Positions 1-13,315 of a DNA stretch of 64,000 nucleotides are shown here, piece by piece (position 1 is the stretch's first letter; each line of letters begins with the position of its first letter). This DNA is from Theocolax elegans (Eukaryota > Arthropoda > Insecta > Hymenoptera > Cerocephalidae). The stretch covers positions 88,306,594 to 88,370,593 of the forward strand of contig CM047428.1 in NCBI GenBank assembly GCA_026168455.1, read 5' to 3'. The translations under genes were made by a program, and so were the position numbers. The notes beneath the pieces are model-generated. The model saw nothing but the letters and a program-made list of their open reading frames with translations, did no database searches and was not told the origin of the DNA.

Positions 1-1290
1 GCCTCCTGACACATATACCTATCGACGTGAAGTTTGTTGCGTCACCGAGAGGCGAAACCTCACCGAGTATCTACAGTACGCGCGCACGATCATTATCATC
101 CTCTTTGAGCGTCGATACGCCCGTTGGCCCGTCCCGCCGTCCGTCCGTTATGTAATTTACGTAAACACGATGCCCGAGATGCGATATCTGTGTTATATGC
201 ACCGAATTAAACAATGGAGATATTTATAGTCCGAGGATGTCTCCCTCGTGTTGCAATATCTTATTTATATATTTTACTTTTTACTCTTTTTTTTATTTAT
301 TTCGCTCGTCGAATTCCAATCTCCTTCTTCCCTTTTCATTCTTCTTTCTCGAGGGAAAAGTTTGAGGTGAGACGCGAGCCGGCGAGATCTTTAGACGTCA
401 TGCGATTCGTATTCATTACTCTATTCTACACATTTTTACACTTTATAATTTCAATTTTACTCTACTTCTCGAGACAATTATTACGTAATTACTCACTTCG
501 TATCACGATATTCGTATATGTGGACAAAATTTAAAATACTTACGCGAAAAGTCGTAAGCTACTCGCTACATGATTTCGGGAATCAAAAGTTTTCGCTTGC
601 TTCAGTTGCTTCTATATACAGAGACAATTAACTCCGAACTCGGTGGTAATGAAACGTATAACCTCGATTATGTGAAACGTCTCGTCGATCCGCCAATTGT
701 ACCTATTGTCGATTTCAAAACTTCATCCTAAGCGGTCATTTTCATTTAAAAAAGTAAATATTACTATTTTTAAAGCATTTTCTTTTGAATTCACTTTTCT
801 TTTACGGAATGTTTAATCGATCCAAACTTTATAGAATTACTCATCGTTATAAACCCCATATTTTGGAATAGATTAATATTTGAAGACGATACGCTACACC
901 AACTGGAAGGTGTAGTTTATAAAGAAAATCTACTTGCGTTGTGGCGCCGAAGAGTATACAGACGGCGAATCGTTGAAAATACACGGGGTCAAGAGAAAAT
1001 ATAGTTTCCTTTGATATACCTAACTGATAATTATAAAAAAATGTCTCAGACTAGAGGGCACTACCTAGAGGGATGAATGACGCGGCGACAAACATGACCT
1101 CAATATTCTGTTTAAAGTGAAAAATAAATAAATTCCTACTCGAGTGAAATACCTTAACCCATTCAAAGTTGTTTCGGAGTGACCTTTTTCACTCTTACGA
1201 ATTTCAACAAAAAAATAATAATAAAAATAAAAGGTGTAAATCGATGCCGATTATCTCGATTCGTTTGGTCGATGAGTTACCTAACACAAA

Positions 1291-1355
1291 AAGGAGGGAG
1301 TGAGAGAGGGAGAGGGAGAGGGAGAGGGAGAGGGAGAGAGAAAGAGAAAGAGAAA
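1291..1355. repeat. GA-rich purine tract
   Basis: Uninterrupted purine run built on GAGAGG and GAAA units. Short frames through it give only glutamate, glycine, arginine and lysine repeats and are not genes. Confidence 0.85.
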
Positions 1356-2538
1356 TCAACTACCATTCACCAATGAGGGATTTAAATACTCGTTTAGTCG
1401 TACGCTAACGACTCTTTCGAACATTTTTCTTCAAATACAAAGTTGTTTGTTCAAGAGAATTTGTCTAATGAAAATGACCAGAGTAAATTTTGGATGAAGT
1501 ATCAATAAACCTTTTAGTTGATATCGGAATATTTGTGCGCAAGAAAATGGTCACCAGAATTTCGTATTGGCGTTGTCTAGATACTTTGTAAGTTGAGGAT
1601 CTAACGCACGAGCGGCGCGAGCGACACGAGGTTCACCGCGTTTCTCACGGTTCATTTCCATATACAGTCCCATAGTCCATTAAAGTGCACAAATGTTGAA
1701 AAAGGTGACATCTGACAATTGCACTTTTCTTACAGAATTTCTACGTTTACGCGTTTTTACGGTGCATGGGGCATTAGAGTGTAGATCAAACGATATTAAT
1801 TTTGTAAAATGACTATGTTTGTGCCGTTCGCGTGCGAGCGTGCACGTATACGAAAATCTACGAAAAGCACCAAAGGCCATCCGCAAGATAGAGTACGGTG
1901 CAGTGAGTATAACCGAGCGTAACTTGACTGCGTAGCTCGGCAGGTATATAAATATATATATATACATATATACATACAGACATGTATACGTATCGCACGT
2001 GTAGACGAAAAGAGAAAGTGAAAAAAGAGATAGTCCCATATACCCAATATGTCATGGAGTTTAAAGTTAGATTCATTACAAAATTGTGTAGTTTTACTTT
2101 TACTATCTTTTACGACTCTCTGTACTGCACTCTCTATGTCCATACACCTTCGCAATCGATACAATTTCTTTTCGCGTGCGTGTGTGTACGTGTGTGTGTA
2201 CACGATAGAACATGTTTTCGATAGACTTTTTGAGTAAATATTCCCGTGAGACGCGAGTGAATTTCGAATGCGCTGCTATAGGTCGAGCGGTAACCCAGAA
2301 AAATTGTAACTGACTATAAAAAGCTAAGTTAATGTTATTATACACGGGATAAATATTGATTTTGATTGAATAATCTTTCATTTGCACGGGTATTAGAAAA
2401 CCGTTAGAAAAAATGAAGATTACAATGATTATGTAATTATTGTTCTCGCGAGAGCGTGCGGCGCGGGCTCGTGGCTCTCTGACTTAATCGCTTATACACA
2501 AAGTTATAAGTAAAAGTCTACACGCGCGAGAAAAAACA

Positions 2539-2567
2539 AGAGAGAGTGAGAGAGAGAGAGAGAGAGA
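2539..2567. repeat. (GA)n microsatellite
   Basis: GA dinucleotide run with one interruption (GTGA). Confidence 0.85.
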
Positions 2568-3209
2568 TCTGTATCGGAATAAACGCGACTTTGTATTCTT
2601 TGCAATATACGTTAATTAATTATAATCGTTTGTCAATTGTTACGCACGATTGCGTGGTGAAATCTATTCACTCTTTTTCCTTAATTCACACACACACACG
2701 TATATATATAGAAACATCTTTACTACGTTTTATAGTACAAAACTCTGTGCACTTTTTATTTTTTAATATTTACACTAAATATTTTATGATATTCAAATAG
2801 TTGCAAGAATATTAGCTCTGAAGTTTCCATCGTTGGATTCCAAAATGTGAGGGCCTCGATATACTAAAAATCGATAAAAAAAATTGCATCACATTACTAT
2901 AGTATATTATTCATACAGAATTTCACATCGATATTGGGTATAAAAAGTTTCTAAGATCGAATTAGTACATTACGGTATAAGTGCGTAAAATAGGATATAT
3001 CGCGATTTCCTTGGCACTTGGCAGAATCTCAGATTTGCCGTCTGAGCGGAACGAGTACCTAACATGTATACACGTGTATCCTATACTATTAGTATCATTA
3101 GGATATAGAATTGTACAAAATTCGTTCAGTGAAGGTGCGAAGTACATACGTAACTGAGTGAATTAGTGCACCTCTGCACTAGTGAAAAAGTCAAATATAC
3201 CCAAACTGT

Positions 3210-3329
3210 AGTGCGTAAAATTATCATGATTTTCCGCATACAGTACAATAATAATCAACTTTCGGACTACTGCGGGACTGTACTATATTGCGCACTCATA
3301 TGCGTGTGGAAAATCGAATTTACCGCACT
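3210..3329. repeat. Imperfect hairpin, about 120 bp
   Basis: AGTGCGTAAAAT near 3210 pairs with ATTTACCGCACT near 3329, and the inner GATTTTCC and GCATA segments also pair with bulges. It may be a decayed inverted-repeat element; no target-site duplication was seen. Confidence 0.4.
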
Positions 3330-4342
3330 AAATTAGTACACCATTTTTTTACAACGTAACGTTGTAAAATAATTGTATGTCTTTATATCAATTACATATT
3401 TAATTTTTTTTATAAATACGTAAAGTTTCTAAAATATTTAGTCAATTATTAAACAGTCTAAACTATTTTACATTGTTTTTAATTTCAGATAATCCATAAT
3501 TTACCTAAATTTAAAGGATTACCTATAGTTTAATTTGATAAAATTATTGTTACATTTGATACGTAATATGGTTATTGTTGTTGGAAATAGTATGACAAGA
3601 GTGTTTGTATATTTATAATGTTTTATTTTTCTACGGATTGAGAAATAATCCATTTTTTGGAAATAAAGCCATGCTTATTAAGAAATCTGCAGTTTGAATT
3701 ATTTGTATTATATGTGGTCGAAGTAAATTTATTTGTTCGAATAGCGCATTAAACGTGCATCGTATCTTACACTGAATAGTATAAGGTTTCGCGACTAAAA
3801 CCGGAAAACAAATTTGTCTAAAAATTCGAAATTATTGGTATTTCATTTGATACTGTTATAGAAATAGAAACTAAGTACTTAAAATTCAAGTGCGTGCGTA
3901 TAAATAAATAAATAAACAAAATGACCCGGAAAATGGGAATCGGTATGGAAACACAAATATCCATTCTATTTGCCCGCGCAGACGCGTATGATCAGACGGG
4001 TATGTAGTTTGTTAGGAAAGAACTAGCAGAAGCTCGGTGCGAGTGTAGCATTGCGCGAAGGAGGAAGAAGAAGAAGAGGAGGAATAAGAGAGTCGAAACG
4101 TAGTTGAGGGAAAAAAGAGAAAAGCAGCACGGACAGGTGAAAAAGGTGGCGCGAGTATATAGAAACAGAGTCAAGGCCCCGGTCTCTCGCGCGTGAGAGA
4201 GAAGTATACACTAAAAAGTGGGTATTATCGCATGCCCGGTCGCTCCGCGCGCGCACACATATAGGTACTCCGCGAGTGAAAGTTATTCAAGAAGCGGTGT
4301 GTTACGGCGATTATGTCACACGCGCGTACACTATATACACTA

Positions 4343-4419
4343 CTCTTTTTTCTTTTTCTTTTTCTTTCTCTTTTTCTTTTTCCTTTTCTTTTCCTCTCTT
4401 ATTTACTTCTTCTCTCGCT
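4343..4419. repeat. Polypyrimidine CTTTTT tract
   Basis: Nearly pure C/T run of about 75 bases just upstream of the GGGCCC palindrome. It could act as a splice polypyrimidine tract, but no exon was recognised after it. Confidence 0.7.
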
Positions 4420-4776
4420 CGAATCCAATGGGGCCCGGGCCCGGGCCCGGTTCTAGCGCAATGCCGCAATCTCGCAACGCGTCCGCGTCTACCTACACGG
4501 CTACACCTCTACCTAAATACGAATGCGCCCAGTTTTCGCCAGTCACGCTGATTCCCGCGACCACCTCTCCACCTCCCGGAGATATTACGATTGGCAAGGC
4601 CGTCTCCGCGTCGTTTAGATATATACCCACACCTCTTTATTTTATTTCTAATGCCGAATTCCGACAACTTGCCTCGAAATTATAACGAAATTTAGTCGTT
4701 CGCATCTATATAACCTCTTTGAGCAAGAGGAAACATTCCGCGGATACTTGTCAACTTTTCGCTATACGTATATATC

Positions 4777-4800
4777 TATATATATATATATATATATATA
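4777..4800. repeat. (AT)n microsatellite
   Basis: Uninterrupted AT dinucleotide run. Confidence 0.8.
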
Positions 4801-5807
4801 CGCTTTATTCAGACCAAACTCCTTCCGAGTAATCGCGATCACTTTTCCGTTCCTCCAGCGAGTGTCGAGTGTCGAGTGTCGCTAAATTTTTATTGAAATT
4901 CACCTTCTTTTTTACAACCATTCCATTGCGCAACCAAAATCTGTGTGCTCTGTAACATCAAATTGTCTTTACGAATGAGTTTCCCTTTTTCATTCTCTCT
5001 TCTTTCTTCGTAGTTTTCTACTCCACTCAGAATTTTCATTGCTGCTTTGTATTCTAAGAACCTACACGAATCTCCTTATAATTATACTCTTTATAATCTA
5101 CCTACTCGGTCGTCTTGAGAGAACTACTATTCTAAATTAATCTAATTATGGCTCGACATATTTTTCTTTTCTATTTTTAAAACAAACAGTACATTTTCTA
5201 CATTTCGGACTTAGTACTACATACATATACATTACTTCTTGACAGGCATACACACGCACACACGTCCAAGAGATAAATTATTTGTACAACAATTTAAGGA
5301 AGAAAACGCTCAACGTTATACTCACTAAACTCACTCGAAAAAGTAGATTATAGATTAGAGATTAGATGTTACCGTTTCACTCACTTTTCCCTCTAAACAG
5401 ATAATTTTTTCACTTCAAAAGTAGATGATAAACAGATATTTATCAGATTAATCATCTTTACCATTTTTCTGGATATGTATATATCAATGTTTTCATGATT
5501 TAGTCCTTAACTTTTGATGAAAATTACCAATTTGTGAATTCAAAAAGTAACCTAACGAATTTAACGCCTCCTTATAAATAACAAGGTATAAATAATTGTT
5601 CGAACTAAAAAACATTTATAATTCAACAATTTCAATAGGAATTCCACACTAAAATACAGATATGTCATAGATTAAATAATTAGAATTATCTTTCATTGAA
5701 AATGTGCGAATGAATACACGAGGATAACTAGGAATGTTGTTGTACGATTATTTATCAGTGACATAACTAGTTAAAACTACTATAATTTTACAAAACGCAA
5801 TACACTT

Positions 5808-5963
5808 AACGGGATCTATAAAACCCTAGCAATAGAAACACGTAACTATTTATTTTGCTTTAACAAACAATGTACTTCACCAGAAGAAACTAGGCGTAAC
5901 GGTATTACGTTTCCTATCTTCAGATGATGTGTAAATTTCACCAAACTTCTCTTACAATTGAAT
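5808..5963. repeat. Dispersed repeat, copy 1
   Basis: Shares ordered blocks with 41794-41939: a GGGATCTATA-like block, AATAGAAAC, TTACGTTTCCTAT and ACCAAACTTCT followed by ACAATTGA. The copies are clearly diverged and have small indels. Probably an old transposon fragment. Confidence 0.55.
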
Positions 5964-6058
5964 CAACGAGATTTTTATTGGTTAAACATCATTGTGTTAA
6001 CTATATACTACCGACTAAAAATCGTTATATCTTATTATTTCCAAAATTTCGCTCTTAA

Positions 6059-6440
6059 GGGGATGTCGGACTCAGAAAATGGTCATTTTTAATATTTTTA
6101 TATAAACAAAAGAATAAATTTTTAAAAAAATCTTGAACGTCATGCCCTTAGCCATGTTTTGAACAGTATATTCAAATTTTTTCAGATTTTTAGATCCATA
6201 ATTTAATTATGATTTTTCCGTTGAAAATTCATGCTTTTTTTTAGATCAATAATTACCGGGCGAAAATTGTTTATTCAATTATTATTAACAAATTTATTTT
6301 TTCTGAAAATCTCAAACGTCATGTCCTCACTTTTGTTTAAAACTACCCATATGAATTTTATCAGATTTTTAAATCGATATTTCCAAGATAATTCTTATGT
6401 TGAAAGGTGTAGATCCCTGTAATTTGGGTCCGACATCTCG
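6059..6440. mobile_element. TTAA-flanked inverted-repeat element (MITE-like)
   Basis: A TTAA lies on each side (6055-6058 and 6441-6444), as left by piggyBac-type insertion. The ends pair as GGGGATGTCGGAC and GTCCGACATCTCG. Inside are two diverged direct repeats (about 6129-6201 and 6307-6380), each with GAACGTCATG or AAACGTCATG then TCAGATTTTTA. No transposase is encoded, so it is non-autonomous. A lone related end lies at 33151-33182. Confidence 0.65.
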
Positions 6441-8337
6441 TTAACAGTATTCCATTTGCTTTTCACAGTATTTGTGATTTTTTTTTAAATTTTTAGTGCA
6501 ACAATTCATTTCACGAATTGCTTTTAAAATTTTGCACATTACTATTTTGTATCATTAAAAAAGTAATGTTCTCGTATTTCTCCTTTAATTTTAATATAAA
6601 ATTTAATTTTTATAAAAAATTATAAAAACAGTGTTTCTTAGTCAATAATTGTAAGGACGAATAATTTGAATTACTATTTAGGTTTGTTATAATTTGATAT
6701 CAAAATCCACTTTACCGACCAACAAGAATGTACGAAAAAAATAAAGTATTTATAATAGTCTCGTCAAAGGCGTTCAACAAATCATTTCATATCGAATTGG
6801 TTAAACATGTCTTTACGGTGTAAAGATATGCCTATAATAAGATCCGTCGATTATTTCTTAAAACAACACAATGATATTTCGTTGGATTGAAAACGATTTC
6901 TCAAACGTCAAAAGAAAAAATGACGTGGAAACGATTTAACCTTAATTGCGGTAACCCAGAATGCGTCTATATAGATTATGTAAAGCACGTAACCAAACTC
7001 CAAGTGTGTGTGTGTGTGTATGCGTATGTATGTATATATATACACATATATAAACACGTAGCCAGTTTAAACCTGACATTTTTAATGCACATTTTAGATA
7101 TTGAATAATATCGTACTTCATTTTATTTTTTTATTTTTACCAATAAATATGTTTCACTGGTATCGAAAGTTTACTATTCGAAATAGTATTCACCGAATTC
7201 TATCGATTAATTTTATATTCCGGTCGATTTATGTAATTACATTGAATTCTGCAAGTATACCAAAATAGAACGCGCGAAATTAAACGAACATTTATGTGTG
7301 TACGATCTAAAACGTCAAAATAAAATCGTGTATCTTTTTTTCTTTCCTTCAGGTACTCATACGAAAGTATAAGCAACAAAATTGCAAAAGGATTCTTAGG
7401 ATCCGTGAGTCACGTTGATTTCCCCAGATTTTAATCGAGATCTCGATGTAGTTGTCATTTTCTCGAAATTTTTGCTCGAGTTGAATCATCCAGTGATGTA
7501 ATAAAGTGTATCTAAAAATTTAGTTTTTTATTTCGTCTTTGAACCTAAAAATTGTATTCCCTCGTTTTTACATACCTATATGAGTTTTCCTATTTTTTTC
7601 CTTCTCCGGTAGATGTTTCAAGTATATTCGAAGATTAAAATAATCTACATTATAGGTGACTTCCTATATATTTCTAACCGATTTTTAAAAAATCATTTTA
7701 ATTTTCCACTAAAGTGCCTAAATTAATATTATCGTCCGATTAACGATATTTATCTCTTTTCTCGTTCGATTTAATCGGTTTGTCGATCGATAATTTTGTA
7801 TACGTAATCAATTAATTAGTACGTATAACTATATTAAATAATTAAAATCGTTGAAAAAAGACATTATTAAAACTATATTTAGTTATGTAAAATGATATTA
7901 AGGTGTATATATACCTATAATAATGATTTCAGATAAACTTGAAAGTTTTCATTACCAACTAATGGAGTAAATCAATCAATCGTAAGTTCAAGAGCGACAA
8001 CAGCTCTTTCTTTAGTTTAGGTCCTCTTTACAAAATCAACTATACACGTTGAACAATTTTTTGTTTAACGTAGCTTTCAAATTCGAGTCACGAGCCGTCC
8101 TGAGATACCGTATAGATATCTCAGGACGTATCCGTCCGAGATTTAAAAAAATTAATTCAAACGCGCGTGGATTTGCGCAACGACGAAAAAAAGAAATTCC
8201 GCGCGTACACGCGCAAAAAAAAATAATTGAATCGCACAAACGACTAGATATGTATGAATGTATACATATGAACCGATAATTCTGAAAAGATGTATGTATA
8301 CATATACGTGAACACGTGAAAAGAGTTTCGACAGTCA

Positions 8338-8368
8338 GTCTCTCTCTCTCTCTCTCTGTCTCTCTCTC
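8338..8368. repeat. (TC)n microsatellite
   Basis: TC run with one G interruption. Confidence 0.85.
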
Positions 8369-8578
8369 GGGCGCATAGGATATATTGCACAATGGAAGAA
8401 GCGACCTCGATCGGTCGTATAACGCGCGTGCAATTATACTTAATAGCGATAATGTGCTTCTCTTCTTTTTAAATAATAATTAGCGATTTTGGAGATCAAT
8501 CGTAGAAGACGTATTGGGTGTATGTGTACGAGCTGTATGTTTGTACACTACAATCCTCCGTCTAGCTGTATGTCTTCT

Positions 8579-8580
<2 letters not shown>

Positions 8581-8630
<50 letters not shown>
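8581..8630. repeat. (CT)n microsatellite, long
   Basis: About 25 units of CT with a single CCC interruption near the start. Confidence 0.9.
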
Positions 8631-8634
<4 letters not shown>

Positions 8635-9677
8635 TACTTTTACAAACTTTCGCTCTTTATTTCGTAAGGTTTCAAGAGACACCGTACTCACACGTACATA
8701 CATATATTTTTGGCTCCTAAGCAATTGCTTCTATCTTAAGAGACTCGCGTGGTAATTGGATATTATAAAGTTTATATACCGTATATACCCGCTTTGCATA
8801 ACCCGATTACCGCGATATTTTCATAGCTTTTCCGTCGTCGTCGTCGTCGTCGACGTCACTATCATTTCGCGGATGTTTAGACAAGTCGTTTTCACGATAC
8901 ATGTAACATAAAGAACTCCATGCATATATCCGTTGGAGAGTTCTTTTAATAAAATTTTGGAACCGATAGTAAATTAATTAGTTCATATATGGTAAAAATT
9001 TGCCGATTTATAGAGCGGTTTCAAATTAGGAATACAAAGTTGCAATAGCAACCCTCTTTCTATCGATTTTTATTTATTCTATACCTGCAATATTTAATAT
9101 AATTGGTACAAGTTAATCAATTTACAATTCATTCATTTTTGTTCTTATATATTTATTGTACTTGACATATTATGTGTATACAAATAGCAAAAATTGACAA
9201 AGTACTACTTGTTCACGCAAAATTCAATTTTAATGCCGACACTAAAATAAATGCATACTTTTAAAAAGTGTGTACGTCAATGTTTACATTTTCGGGGTTA
9301 GTACGACACTAGGTACTCCGAAAATCACAATTTTTCCACCACAAGCATAAGATTGAACTTTACTCGATGAACTAGAAAATGAAGAAAAATAAATAAATCC
9401 TCACAATCGTTCATTGAATTATTAGACATATACGGTGATGAAATTATGAAATTGACGTAAACTAAGGAAGGAAAAAGGAAGAAAAAAGGAAGAAATATAT
9501 AAACCTGATAATCCTATCAAATATATATCTATATATACGACGTTCTAATAAACATCGCAACTTTGTTTAATAGCTATAATTTCGAGAATATAGGGCAGGC
9601 ACATTTACACTTACATACCCGCTGCAGAAAAGCAAGCGCGCGCGCGCGAGCGCGTAAAAGAGGGGAAAGTATCTCTT

Positions 9678-9701
9678 GAGAGAGAGAGAGAGAGAGAGAG
9701 A
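9678..9701. repeat. (GA)n microsatellite
   Basis: Twelve GA units, next to a CG-alternating stretch (about 9637-9652). Confidence 0.85.
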
Positions 9702-11452
9702 CATGCACGTGTGTATATATATACTCTCCGCAGGAGAATAATTGTGCAATAGGACAACTCTTGCAGTGAAATTGAAAATAAGAGGAAAATCCGTCTCGCG
9801 TTAACACAGTTGATTAATCTCGCTTCTATACGTATTTATACCGTTACTTTTGTCAAAACGGCATCTCTTTGGATTTTATTTTAATTACGCGCCTCCAAAT
9901 AGTTTCCCTCGTCTAAACTTATAATAATAATACGTGTATATCCGACTTTTAATTGCCACGACACGACTAATTCGTCTTTCATACGATTGTTTATACACTG
10001 ACTTTTCCTTAGCGGCGCACGCGCCTCCGTATTTCCTCAAAAAAATAAAACATAATATTTCAAAAGTCGCACGGATTTCAACGAATTAATCGAGACGTGA
10101 CATTTAAAAAGATAATGCTTTTTCTTTTTTTAACAACTTTGAGTAAAAGCGGATCCTGCGTTTTAAGTACCTTCGTTAATTCAAAAACCGGGTCTGCAGG
10201 TCAAACATTTTAATTATCACTATATATATACCGCGCAACTTGTGCGTTTCCGCCGAGGTTTCCGCGTTTATCAACGCGCGCGCTTCAATAAATCGAGGTT
10301 CAAAAGTACAATACTTTATTTACATTTTCATTAATTTTACACATCACTTTTTCGGTTTTGCACTCTCTTACCTAGAAATATTTAAATATACATTATAACT
10401 AAAGTTAAAATAATAAAACATTTAATTAAATAATAAAATCGTATTTAATTTTTTAATACTAGATTTTTTATAGTTAAGGAACTGTAACACCAAAATAATA
10501 TCAGTCGAGACATAAGAATAAGAACGAGTTAATTATTCGATAGTTTGAACGATATCACCTAATTTTTAATATATATAGGTATTTAACGAATTAACTAAAA
10601 TTAACCTAAAGCTCTCAGACTTTTTATAGTAAAAAATTAAAATTTAAAATATGATATATATTATAAGTAGTTTCACTAACTTTATTTATGTTTAACAATT
10701 AGTAGTAATAAATAATAGTGTAGTCAAATAACATTAATTTATAATAAATAAGTAATTTGTTCAACCTGCTCATTTTTCATATTAGGTTTCCTTATAAAAT
10801 AAAGGCTTTCGTAAGAATAAATTGTTCATTGATAATAATCATCAATTTATTGGTAAAAAAATGAATTTTCATATAAGTTTGTATTAAGTATTCTATATTA
10901 AAGATTTTTAAGTGAGTTTTAACAAAAAATTAGTTAATAATAAGCTAATTGTTAACTGTTAAAATTAGACCACGTTTAGCATGTTCATTAAGAATAGTTA
11001 ATTGTTTAATAATCGGTTAATAATTTATTATTGCTCATAAACCAAATTTTTTGCTAAATATAACATAATTTTGAATTTAAACATTTAACGAAATAAAAGT
11101 ATTATTTTTTCAAGCATTTTTTTTGGGAACATCATACGTTTTTTCCGGCTCAATTCCGGGTCAAGGTTGTTTTTGATTAAAATATTCAAATGTCTTTAGA
11201 AGATTTTTTTTTCTGAAATCATTGAACGTTTCGCGAATGCGCATGCAAAATCTTATATTTCTACACTATACGTTTTTATTAAAAGTCACTTTGACGATTT
11301 TTAACCGATTTTGGAAACGAAGTAAGATAAAAATATGCTAATCATAAGCTATTCAAATCAGATCATTTGTAACATCCATTAATAAAAAGGTTAGCCAATT
11401 TTCTAGGAGAACAAACGACGATCTTTATTGTTGTTTACTTGTAATGCAATAT

Positions 11453-11483
<31 letters not shown>

Positions 11484-11494
11484 CACACACACAC
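11453..11494. repeat. (CA)n microsatellite
   Basis: CA run with one AAA interruption. Confidence 0.85.
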
Positions 11495-13063
11495 ATTCAC
11501 GCACGCATCTCCGACAATGGTTATAAAATACTTATTCTTACGTAACGAAAAATTTGCGTTAATCTTCGTGAAGTTTATTAAATGATAGATTCTCGCAAGA
11601 TATTATCCGTACTTCAAAATTGCTGCTTCATTGCGCACCTTTCGAATATACTATCGAAGTATAATTAAATTACCATTGATGCTATATACCCGAGAGAATT
11701 TCTTACCTCCAGGTCATCAATTTTTAGTTTAAACTCTCTAACCGTTTCGCCGATTTTCGAAATTTTAATATATTTATAATAAATTTAAATAAATTATGTA
11801 TATGAAATTTAATTACTACGAATTTTCAACAATCGGTTATCGGTTTGTCATGACGCGCTGTACATGCTTTTTTTCTCAAGTTCGATTGACGGGATAGCAA
11901 TTTTAATTTACTTTTTTTGTAACTATACGATTTTATACGATATTTTTTTATATTTATATGTATTGAAATAGCAGATATTTAAATGATTTTTTAAGTGCAC
12001 TAATGGTCGATTTTTAATGGCCTGACTGATGAGAAATTTAGTTTAATAATTTTTTATTGTTTTTCATTACTTAATATTCATTAATATCAGAATAAACCTT
12101 TCAAAATGTAGAAATTAAAATGTTAAAAAATATAAATACATTTTTTGCAGCATACTAAACGTAGTAAAAATCGTTTTTATATGTTAAGTATTACGAAAGT
12201 GTTCCAACACAGGGTACGTTCCGTCATAGACGCATTCCCAACCATAGTAATTTTAATTTGATTTTTGAGAGTTGATTTATATGCGTAATAAATTTTGTGT
12301 TGCATTAATTGAAGACGTACGCTGTCGAAAGATGTAAGTTTTTTTCCAAAATAAATTAAAAATTCAGTTAATTTGTTTTGACAGTTAGACAATAACAAAG
12401 CATTACCGTAATAAACATTTTCGAGGTTAGGTGAAAATATGTTTTTGGTAATTAATTACGGATATATATTTATTTCTACTAAATAATCTGTTTCAAAATT
12501 TGCGAATTTATATATTTATTTGAACCAGCATTATTTGCAGAGGTAATATTCTACTGATCTTCCGTAAGTAGATGCTTTTATTTCATAACTAAATCCGTAA
12601 AACAAATTAGTACACGTTGCAATTAAAAATTAATAGAGGTTATCTTTGGGTCATCGGATTTCCTCCTTCGACTGATCAATTCGTTATAACAAAAAAAAAG
12701 AGAATATAAATTTGTAACGATCGTATTGATTTAGAATAGTTGGAGAATTACCCTAAATTTTCAATTGTAAATAATTCAGTAGAAACCGTTTATCGTTGGC
12801 GAGTATACTTAAATTAAGAAATGTAATTTATTTTTCATTACGTAATGAACATTGTTCGCAGATAAATTTACGTGCGTGCAATAAATTTAAATCATTTTGA
12901 CACAGCTGCGTCAGAGAAAATCTTTGGTTTTAACCATGTTTGTTAGTCGCGTGCACCGAGAGAAAGAATTAATATAAAAATAACCCAAATGATCGGGATA
13001 CAAGTGTTATTTTTATCCATAAACATTAATCAAGAATTTTATAAGTAATTGTTTGCAACTTAC

Positions 13064-13279
13064 CGCGGAATTGAAAATATCGTCCAATCTGTGTTGTGGA
13101 TCTTTGCCTTTTTTCGGCCTGACCAACAAGTAGAGCTGACCAATGTCCGGCAAACATCTCAGAAACTTTTCAACGACGACTTTCCCTAAAAATCCTGTTC
13201 CACCGGTAATCAATATGTCACGACCCTTGAACGTATCTCTGATCCTATCCGGGATGTCTTCGATTTTGTTCGATGCCAT
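13064..13279 (-). CDS. Second fatty acyl-CoA reductase, first coding exon only (partial)
   Basis: Encodes 72 residues from an ATG at 13279, starting MASNKIEDIPDRIRDTFKGR. The NADPH-binding motif TGGTGFLG is at residues 25-32, followed by KVVVEKFLR and LYLLVRPKKGKDPQHRL, a textbook FAR N-terminus. The exon ends in phase 0 at GCG before a strong donor, GTAAGT. The matching exon of the complete gene is 67 residues and also ends in phase 0, so exon structure is conserved. The protein differs too much from its neighbour for a recent duplicate. No later exon was found down to position 1, so the rest presumably lies beyond the left edge. The sequence resembles the FAR subgroup of Drosophila CG5065, from memory only. 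A lone exon left by a broken duplication is also possible. Confidence 0.9.
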
Positions 13280-13315
13280 TCTGTACGTCGAATCGTTCCT
13301 CCTTCGAATTCAATT
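13280..13315 (-). other. Probable 5' UTR part of second FAR gene
   Basis: On the minus strand the ATG is preceded by 36 bases after GAATTGCAG, a plausible acceptor ending at 13316. This mirrors the complete gene and suggests an upstream untranslated exon that I could not place. Confidence 0.35.

Larger units (their letters stand above)
1..6054. other. Non-coding: presumed long intron or flank of the left FAR gene
   Basis: No recognisable protein. It holds a GA-rich purine tract (1291-1355), (GA)n (2539-2567), an imperfect hairpin (3210-3329), a polypyrimidine run (4343-4419), a GGGCCC palindrome (4431-4450), (AT)n (4777-4800) and one copy of a dispersed repeat (5808-5963). The 4130-4680 stretch is richer in GC and CpG than its surroundings. 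Confidence 0.6.
6445..13063. other. Non-coding: presumed first intron of the left FAR gene
   Basis: AT-rich, with no FAR exon recognised on the minus strand and no other gene. It contains (TC)n runs at 8338-8368 and 8581-8630, a GTC run near 8831-8855, (GA)n at 9678-9701 and (CA)n at 11453-11494. The stretch 10300-12900 is almost featureless A/T. Confidence 0.55.
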
